64,000 nucleotides of DNA from Gemmatimonadaceae bacterium. Its GTDB lineage: Bacteria; Gemmatimonadota; Gemmatimonadetes; Gemmatimonadales; Gemmatimonadaceae. Position numbers and translations under genes: made by a program. Below the pieces are notes generated by a model. The model made no database searches. It saw nothing but the letters and a program-made list of their open reading frames with translations, and was not told where the DNA came from. Shown in pieces: positions 57,947 through 64,000 of the stretch (positions are counted from its first letter, which is position 1; the number at the start of each line of letters is the position of its first letter). The stretch spans positions 1-64,000 of the forward strand of contig JANJUF010000005.1 in the NCBI GenBank assembly GCA_024710705.1. The letters run 5' to 3'.

Positions 57947-58758
57947 TGCACCGCGTTGCGGAAGAGGATGGAGACACGGCTTTCCGAGACTTCCGGCTCC
58001 GCGGTCCCCGGCGAGGCCCGCTCACTCTCGCCGCGCAGGACGACCTCGACCCCGCGCATGGTACTCAGCGTTCCCGGCACCGCGTCCTGGGCCGTGGTAG
58101 CGGCCGGGATGTAGAACCGGAATCGCGACGTTGCATCGAAGGGAACGGCGATCTCCTCGGCGACGCCCCCCGTCACGCGTCGCCAGAGCGCCGTGCGTCC
58201 AGGCACGAGCGCCGACGCGGCGAACTTGTACGTGACGGTCTGGAACAGCATCAGGGGTGCGCCCACCGTGGCGACCGGAATGGCCGGGGCGAGCACGAGC
58301 TCGCGCCCCCCCGGCACCACGCCGAGACCGACGGAGGTGCAGGCGGTCGTCAGCCCCGGAACGGGATCGGTGCCCGACACCTCGTACGTGTACGCGGCAT
58401 TGGCGGTGGTGTCGCGCCAGGCGTAGCCCGCGTACTCCGCCGTCGCCCAAGTCAGCGAATCCACCGGAACGAACGTCCCCGTGCTCAGCGAGCAGTGCAA
58501 GCCCACGGCATAGGGCAGGTGCACCGTGATGGAGTCGGCGGCCGCCGCGATTACGCCGGCCGGCTCGATCATCCGCATCTCGGCGCGCATGAGATTGAGG
58601 GCGTTCCGCGAGACCGAGCGCGCATCGCGCTCGTTCGTGCTCTTGCCGAAGTAGCGCATCTGCGACTGCAGCATCCGCGTGATACCGGCGCCGACGATGC
58701 CCAGCAGCACGATCGCGATGAGCACTTCGACCAGCGAGAGACCGCGACGGCGCATCAT
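57943..58758 (-). CDS. PilW-like minor pseudopilin
   Basis: A 271-residue prepilin: class III/type IV leader RRRGLSLVEVLIAIVLLGI with the cleavage Gly and Glu at +5 relative to it, then a large beta-rich exported domain with two Cys (HCSLS and TACTS). ATG 58758 overlaps the upstream stop (ATGATGA context). Its position between PilV-like and PilX-like genes matches the fimT-pilV-pilW-pilX order of minor pilin clusters. Confidence 0.85.
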   Translation of the reverse strand: MMRRRGLSLVEVLIAIVLLGIVGAGITRMLQSQMRYFGKSTNERDARSVSRNALNLMRAEMRMIEPAGVIAAAADSITVHLPYAVGLHCSLSTGTFVPVDSLTWATAEYAGYAWRDTTANAAYTYEVSGTDPVPGLTTACTSVGLGVVPGGRELVLAPAIPVATVGAPLMLFQTVTYKFAASALVPGRTALWRRVTGGVAEEIAVPFDATSRFRFYIPAATTAQDAVPGTLSTMRGVEVVLRGESERASPGTAEPEVSESRVSILFRNAVQ

Positions 58759-59141
58759 ATGAATGGCGGGGTGAATTGCCGAGTCGTCCGGTCCACCCAC
58801 ACCGTGTCGGGGCGCAACGCAGTGTTGGTGGGGGTGATGATGATGCGGACGCGCGTGATGGCACTCGTCGCCGCCGTCGCCGTCACGCAGCGCGTGTACG
58901 GAAAGGCCGGGGCATCGGTGATGGTCACGCAGCCCACCGCCCCCGCGATCTCGGCACGCGGCATGGTCGAGTACAGGTCCACCGCGGTCGTGACGGCGGT
59001 GGTGCGCGCCGAACCGATGGCCGCCACGCGCTGCCGCAGGCCGTACTGCATGGTCGCCACCGTGTGCACCGTCGCGATGAGGGCGAACAGCACCATCGCG
59101 ACCACCACCTCGATGAGCGAGACCCCTCGCCGATTCTTCAT
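58755..59141 (-). CDS. PilV-like minor pseudopilin
   Basis: A 128-residue prepilin with leader KNRRGVSLIEVVVAMVLFAL and a short exported domain with two Cys (VGCVTI and TRCVTA) probably bonded. Start ATG 59141 overlaps the upstream gene stop. Size and order fit PilV. Confidence 0.85.
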   Translation of the reverse strand: MKNRRGVSLIEVVVAMVLFALIATVHTVATMQYGLRQRVAAIGSARTTAVTTAVDLYSTMPRAEIAGAVGCVTITDAPAFPYTRCVTATAATSAITRVRIIITPTNTALRPDTVWVDRTTRQFTPPFI

Positions 59142-59593
59142 TGCCGCCTCACGATGCCAGTGGTCGTGCGCGTGACGACCGAACTCGCGCCACCGCCGGT
59201 GAGCGCGATACTGAGCGCCGCGTCCCCCCGGCCGTTCGGAAAGATCGTGATGCCGCCGGCGGGCGACATCCGCAGCGTCGCCCGCAGGTCCTGGTCGTTC
59301 CCGAAGGTCCGTTCGCGGAGGACCTCGTTGGTTTCTCGATCGGTGAGGCGCAGGGCGCCCCCCGAGAGCGTCACGGTGACGGGAGAACGGCGGCGCGCCG
59401 CCGCCAAGCTGGCCTCCTCGAGCATGCCCTGCACCACCGTCGCCGACCGGATCACCCGGTCGCGCGTCACTTGCCGCCCCACCGCCGGAACCGAGACGGA
59501 GAGCAGAATGCCGACCAAGACGACCACCATGAGGATCTCGATGAGCGAGAACCCACGGCGGACCCCTCGTGAAATCGAATGCGTTGCTTCCAT
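59138..59593 (-). CDS. GspH/FimT-type pseudopilin
   Basis: A 151-residue prepilin: leader RRGFSLIEILMVVVLVGIL, then the GspH/FimT domain with RSATVVQGMLEEASLAAARR and strands PVTVTLSGGALRLTD and SIALTGGGASSVVTR, ending in a basic tail typical of FimT, some of which bind DNA for uptake. AGGAG precedes ATG 59593. It is the first gene of the minor pilin operon; TATCCG/TAGAC lie upstream on the minus strand and a 15-bp palindrome at 59650-59664. Confidence 0.87.
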   Translation of the reverse strand: MEATHSISRGVRRGFSLIEILMVVVLVGILLSVSVPAVGRQVTRDRVIRSATVVQGMLEEASLAAARRRSPVTVTLSGGALRLTDRETNEVLRERTFGNDQDLRATLRMSPAGGITIFPNGRGDAALSIALTGGGASSVVTRTTTGIVRRQ

Positions 59594-59649
59594 GACGAAC
59601 TCCTGGACGGTCTACGGATACAGACGACCGGCGCCAGCCGCCAGTCTCA

Positions 59650-59664
59650 CGTCACAGTGTGACG
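59650..59664. promoter_or_regulatory. 15-bp perfect palindrome upstream of the pseudopilin operon
   Basis: CGTCACA-G-TGTGACG has perfect 7-bp arms around one base. It sits 57 bases upstream of the fimT-like start and two bases from the stop of the phosphoesterase gene. Size and position suit a dimeric regulator of the pilin operon. Confidence 0.45.
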
Positions 59665-59665
59665 C

Positions 59666-60694
59666 TCAGTCCGCCAGCGCGCCAGTCTCGAGGAGGTGAC
59701 GTGCCTCACCAAGCACCTGGACCTCCACCTCAGAAGGTCCGCCGGCAATCAGTGCACCGGAGGCCCGGGCATGGCCCCCGCCGCCGAAGCGGCGCGCCAG
59801 CGTATTGACGTTCACCCCGGCCAAACTACGGAAGGACACCTTCACTCTGCCGTGGCCGAGGTCACGAAACAAGATGGCCAGCCGCACGCCGGCGATGCTC
59901 CGAGGATATTCCGAAACCCCGTCCAGGTCCTCGCTGGCCACCCCGTGCTTCTCGAGGGCACCGGCGCCGATCCGCACCCAGGCGATGCCGTGCGCCATGT
60001 CCACCTCGAGCGTATCCAGCGCATCGCGCAGCAAATGCAGCCGCCCGAGCGGCACGCTTCCATAGATGCGGGCGTACATCTGCTCCGGATCCACGCCCGC
60101 GGTGAGGAGCTCGGCGGCAACCGCCAGACACCGGGGCGACGTGTTGCCGAATCGGAAGCCACCGGTGTCGGTGACCAGCGCCGTGTACAGCGACTTCGCG
60201 ATCGGCGTCGTGATCGTCAGCCCGCGCTCACGCGCGAAGTCGAACACCAACTCCGCCGTCGCGCAGGCGGCGGTATCGCTCAGCATCGTCTTGCCTGGCG
60301 GTTCGTCGCCCGGCAGGTGGTGGTCAATCACCAGCGCGTCCTGCGGCATTTCGCGCACGGCAGCGGCGAGTCCGCCGAGCCGGCCCAGGTCGCTGATGTC
60401 GAGGACGATGAGTCGGTCCACGCCCTTGAGCGCCTTTGCGCCTTCCGGGGAGCGGTCCTCCACATCGTCGGCCAGCAGCCAGCGGAAGAGTTCGGGCCAC
60501 GGCGTCGGATTCACGATGAACGCGCGGACGCCCATCTGGCCGAGCAATCGGGCCAGGGCGGTCTGCGAGCCACAACCGTCACCGTCGGCGTTGATGTGCG
60601 TGCTCAGCGCCACCGTCATGCCGGGGTGCAGCTCGGCGGCGAGGCGGGTAATCGCCTCGCGCCGGACCGCTGGTACCGCGAGGAGATCGGACAT
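59666..60694 (-). CDS. DHH-family phosphoesterase (NrnA-like oligoribonuclease/pAp phosphatase)
   Basis: A 342-residue phosphoesterase. DHH domain: STHINADGDGCGS (Asp pair), VIDHHLPGD (DHH), and TDTGGFRF; DHHA1 domain: GVNVNTLARRFGGGGHARASG. The full motif set matches NrnA, which degrades nanoRNAs and dephosphorylates pAp. It starts 8 bases after the guaB stop and so is probably transcribed with guaB, linking nucleotide salvage to GMP synthesis. Confidence 0.92.
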   Translation of the reverse strand: MSDLLAVPAVRREAITRLAAELHPGMTVALSTHINADGDGCGSQTALARLLGQMGVRAFIVNPTPWPELFRWLLADDVEDRSPEGAKALKGVDRLIVLDISDLGRLGGLAAAVREMPQDALVIDHHLPGDEPPGKTMLSDTAACATAELVFDFARERGLTITTPIAKSLYTALVTDTGGFRFGNTSPRCLAVAAELLTAGVDPEQMYARIYGSVPLGRLHLLRDALDTLEVDMAHGIAWVRIGAGALEKHGVASEDLDGVSEYPRSIAGVRLAILFRDLGHGRVKVSFRSLAGVNVNTLARRFGGGGHARASGALIAGGPSEVEVQVLGEARHLLETGALAD

Positions 60695-60702
60695 GCCGGA
60701 AC

Positions 60703-62175
<1,473 letters not shown>

Positions 62176-62177
62176 TC

Positions 62178-62183
62178 AAGCTA
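62178..62183 (-). promoter_or_regulatory. -10-like hexamer TAGCTT of guaB
   Basis: On the minus strand TAGCTT ends 5 bases before the guaB ATG at 62172, implying a leaderless mRNA. Confidence 0.45.
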
Positions 62184-62214
62184 ATCGCGCGATGGGGGCG
62201 ATTTCCAGCCGCGT

Positions 62215-62586
62215 TCAGGTCTTGGGCGGCGCGGCAGGGGGCTTGGGCGGCTCGGGCGTCTCGGCCTTGGCCTCCGGTTGGCGCGGGCGGGCCACGCCCA
62301 CCATGTCATTGGCCACTGAGGCACCGGCGGCCGCGACGCCACTCAGCACCCCCATCGCCTTGCTCATGAAGCCCATGGCCTCGGAGACCGTGGCGGCCGA
62401 GAGGTTGCCGGCGCGGAGCGTGTCCTCCACGCCTTCGGCGAAACGCTGCAGCACATTCGGCGACGGCGCCTGGCGCTGGGCGTACTTGGACTCGAGGAAC
62501 TCGATGTAGTCGAGCACCTGGTAGAGCCGGTCCTCGGGTAGGGTCTCGAGGCGGCGCAGGATGCGGTCCTTCAGGATGTCGTGCAT
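62215..62586 (-). CDS. Small helical protein with Pro-rich tail
   Basis: A 123-residue cytoplasmic protein. Residues 1-40 (RILRRLETLPEDRLYQVLDY and IEFLESKYAQ) form two helices like DUF2281-type or antitoxin-like N-termini (LP-x2-L-x2-VLDFIEFL). A middle helix rich in Ala/Met/Gly (residues 65-95) may touch the membrane, and the last 25 residues are Pro/Lys-rich. TAGCTT lies 6 bases upstream of ATG 62586, so it may be leaderless. Function unknown. Confidence 0.65.
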   Translation of the reverse strand: MHDILKDRILRRLETLPEDRLYQVLDYIEFLESKYAQRQAPSPNVLQRFAEGVEDTLRAGNLSAATVSEAMGFMSKAMGVLSGVAAAGASVANDMVGVARPRQPEAKAETPEPPKPPAAPPKT

Positions 62587-62592
62587 AGGTAG

Positions 62593-62598
62593 AAGCTA
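62593..62598 (-). promoter_or_regulatory. -10-like hexamer TAGCTT of the small helical protein gene
   Basis: On the minus strand TAGCTT ends 6 bases before ATG 62586, immediately after the stop of the M15-like gene. Confidence 0.45.
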
Positions 62599-63522
62599 CT
62601 ACGGACCCCAGCGCGCGCGGGTGCCACGGACGTCTACGTGGAGGAACATCCCGCTACCGCCGGCCGCCCGGTACCGCCCGATGCCCCCCACCAGCTCGGG
62701 GTACTTCTCCTCCACCAGCTCGACCAGCCGGATCAACGCGAGGATGTCGCGTTCGTCCACCCGGCCGTCGCGCGTGAGGTCGTCCATCTGGCCGTCGCCA
62801 TCGGCATCAACGATGATGTCGGCGGCGTCGCCATACAGGTGCCGGGATTCGGAACTCTGGGCGCTGCGGACGCCGCGGGCGTTGGCCTGCGGGGAGCGGA
62901 AGCCGGAGAGGATGGCGATGGTCGGATTGCGGTGTCCGAGCAGCTCCAGCTCCTGGCGGAGCAACTCGAGTTTGTCAGCCAGGCGAAGGTCGAGGACCAA
63001 GGCCTTGGGCCAGACATCGCGCTGGCTTCGGTCGAGGAAGTCGCCAAGCCGGAAATTGGTCGAGACGGCGAGGGCGACGTTCTCCTCGGTGACCTCGATG
63101 AAGCCGGGCGGGGGGCGGTAGGCGTCGGAGAGCGGCAGCCGGACCTCTCCAGGCCAACGGCCCACCGCATAGGCCCCCACGCGCCCATTCCGCTTCTCGG
63201 CGAACGGACGAAGCGTGATGAAGTGGAAGGGCTGCTGGCTGGCCGAATCGCGCACCATCCAGACGGCGGGCCGGCGCACGGCCTCGGTCCCGAACAGCCC
63301 AACCACGGGGGCCGCAGTCGCGGAATCCAGACGGCTGGTGACGATGAGGGCCCGGAGCTGGCCGCTGCGTCCGCGGAGCACCTCGGGGACAGGGACGGTC
63401 GGATCGTCGAGCACCGGACGGACCTGCACGGTCCGGGTCGAGCCTCCGAGAGTCAGTACAGCAGCGGCGAAGAGGGCGGCCGCACGAAGCAGTCTTACGG
63501 AGTGACGGGGCGGACGGGACAT
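62599..63522 (-). CDS. Exported M15/DUF882-type peptidase-like protein with a DxDxDG loop
   Basis: A 307-residue exported protein: signal peptide to about residue 25, then about 150 residues of beta-rich unknown domain, and a C-terminal M15A/DUF882 (VanY-like) murein peptidase fold: LSGFRSPQANARG, SRHLYGDAADI with the metal His and Asp, and MFLHVDVRG with the final His. Between SRHLYGDAADI and the last His is an insert with DADGDGQMDD followed by RDGRVDERD, which resembles an EF-hand-like calcium loop. Start ATG 63522. Probably trims peptidoglycan or is a structural relative; substrate unproven. Confidence 0.82.
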   Translation of the reverse strand: MSRPPRHSVRLLRAAALFAAAVLTLGGSTRTVQVRPVLDDPTVPVPEVLRGRSGQLRALIVTSRLDSATAAPVVGLFGTEAVRRPAVWMVRDSASQQPFHFITLRPFAEKRNGRVGAYAVGRWPGEVRLPLSDAYRPPPGFIEVTEENVALAVSTNFRLGDFLDRSQRDVWPKALVLDLRLADKLELLRQELELLGHRNPTIAILSGFRSPQANARGVRSAQSSESRHLYGDAADIIVDADGDGQMDDLTRDGRVDERDILALIRLVELVEEKYPELVGGIGRYRAAGGSGMFLHVDVRGTRARWGP

Positions 63523-63713
63523 GCCATGGGGCTAGGGACAGGAGGGCCCTCGAAAGCGAGGCACCTCCTTGCGCTTCAGCAATACAACGTAAAAATAGGC
63601 TTGCTCGGATTCACACGGGAGTGGAAGTTTAAACTGGCCGTTGGGTCAGTTGTTGTGACTGACCGTTCGGCTTGCCTTAGAGATGCAAGGCTATCTTCTT
63701 AAGCTGCTGATAC
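63523..63713. other. AT-richer intergenic region (191 bases)
   Basis: By my count 63571-63720 is about 49% GC, against roughly 65-70% in most of the window. It holds a GC hairpin (AGGAGG...CCTCG-AAAG-CGAGG...CCTCCT, 63540-63569), a 7-bp stem GGTCAGT/ACTGACC (63644-63664), a 5-bp stem at 63674-63691, and AT-runs (TAAAAATAGG, GTTTAAAC). It probably carries the promoter of the M15-like gene and the 3' end of the upstream gene. I see no tRNA, SRP RNA or convincing small ORF. Confidence 0.5.
63644..63664 (-). terminator. Weak hairpin after the partial gene at the window end
   Basis: GGTCAGT and ACTGACC form a perfect 7-bp stem with a 7-base loop, 50 bases downstream of the stop at 63714 on the minus strand. 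Without an adjacent T-tract it is only a candidate. Confidence 0.3.
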
Positions 63714-64000
63714 TTACCGCTGGACGATGGACAGTAAGTCGAGCACGGGAGCGCCCGTCGGCGCCGACCGACCGGTCCGGACTCGAGCGGTCACGAGCGC
63801 GCTCGTCAGCGGCGGAATGGCCCGCGCGTCAGCCAGAAGCGACGCCGGGACGGCCAGATACAGGATCACATCCTCGCCTTCCGGCCCCATCGCCAGCAGG
63901 AATGGCTCGTCGGGACGCAGGTCGCGGCGCAGGGGGTCAGCGGTTTGCAGCCCCACCACCTGGACGCGCCAGCGGACCACACGCCCTTTGTGCCCCTCGG
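63714..64000 (-). CDS. C-terminal part of an unknown protein (5' end beyond window)
   Basis: The frame is open to the window edge on the minus strand and ends at TAA 63714-63716, giving 94 or so residues. The sequence (VVRWRVQVVGLQ, then PDEPFLLAMGPEGEDVILYLAVP) reads as a beta-rich domain with mixed charges, without Cys. A GTG at 63980 could be an internal start, but EGHKGR continues upstream in frame, so the gene is probably longer. I do not recognise the family. Confidence 0.6.
   Translation of the reverse strand, partial: EGHKGRVVRWRVQVVGLQTADPLRRDLRPDEPFLLAMGPEGEDVILYLAVPASLLADARAIPPLTSALVTARVRTGRSAPTGAPVLDLLSIVQR

Noticed and set aside
63540-63569. AAGGAGGT on the minus strand as a Shine-Dalgarno site for a small gene
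   Set aside because: No ATG, GTG or TTG occurs at a suitable distance, and the bases are part of a hairpin.

Overview
The window is about 64 kb of very GC-rich bacterial chromosome packed with about 65 protein genes. No gap between genes exceeds 200 bases, and I see no rRNA, tRNA, CRISPR array, insertion sequence or phage gene. Gene content suggests a Gram-negative, aerobic, heterotrophic soil or freshwater bacterium, most likely of the Gemmatimonadota. The supporting traits are many exported lipoproteins and beta-barrel-like proteins, DUF305 and LVIVD-propeller proteins, a late menaquinone module, and type IV pilus minor pilins. The phylum call is inference; no marker gene such as rRNA is present.

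Layout. 1-3715: C-terminal tail of one gene, then an operator-controlled operon (membrane protein, winged-helix regulator, divergent cis-prenyltransferase, DUF4173 membrane protein). 3853-12084: zinc-ribbon protein, first DUF305 lipoprotein + LVIVD pair, alpha/beta hydrolase, CDP-alcohol phosphatidyltransferase, sulfatase, membrane protein, exported amidohydrolase, exported Rid protein. 12095-15574: argG and an unusual exported fusion of a metallo-beta-lactamase fold with a selenium-binding-protein-like propeller. 15763-19395: glucosylglycerol cluster (GH13 phosphorylase, HAD phosphatase, GgpS), with a Na+/solute symporter converging on it. 21054-25580: amino-acid permease, DUF808, YbjQ, small barrel protein, triple PPC-like repeat protein. 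25696-28395: second DUF305 + LVIVD pair.

28476-38137: DUF885 hydrolase, ZIP transporter with a PLP ammonia-lyase, UbiB-like kinase, FeS photolyase, outer-membrane-like protein, D-threonine aldolase/D-serine dehydratase-like enzyme, and a DUF429 protein that seems to need a CTG start. 38255-46820: small exported proteins, transsulfuration enzyme, M48 protease-purD pair, a DNA-repair run (mutM, Cho-like uvrC, AraC regulator), and two small secreted proteins. 46912-52925: single-domain response regulator, then a tightly overlapping menG-ubiD-ubiA-ubiX-metallophosphoesterase operon (late menaquinone steps, probably the futalosine route), divergent from an ECF sigma/anti-sigma pair. 52928-63980: cytoskeletal-like membrane protein, GNAT + nitrilase pair, Mrp ATPase, four-gene pseudopilin operon, DHH phosphoesterase, guaB, small helical protein, M15 peptidase-like protein, and a gene cut by the window end.

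Across the window many genes have a TAGNTT-like hexamer a few bases upstream of the start codon, which suggests a lineage -10 element and frequent leaderless mRNAs. Most operons are linked by ATGA or GTGA stop/start overlaps. Strong GC hairpins lie after several operons.
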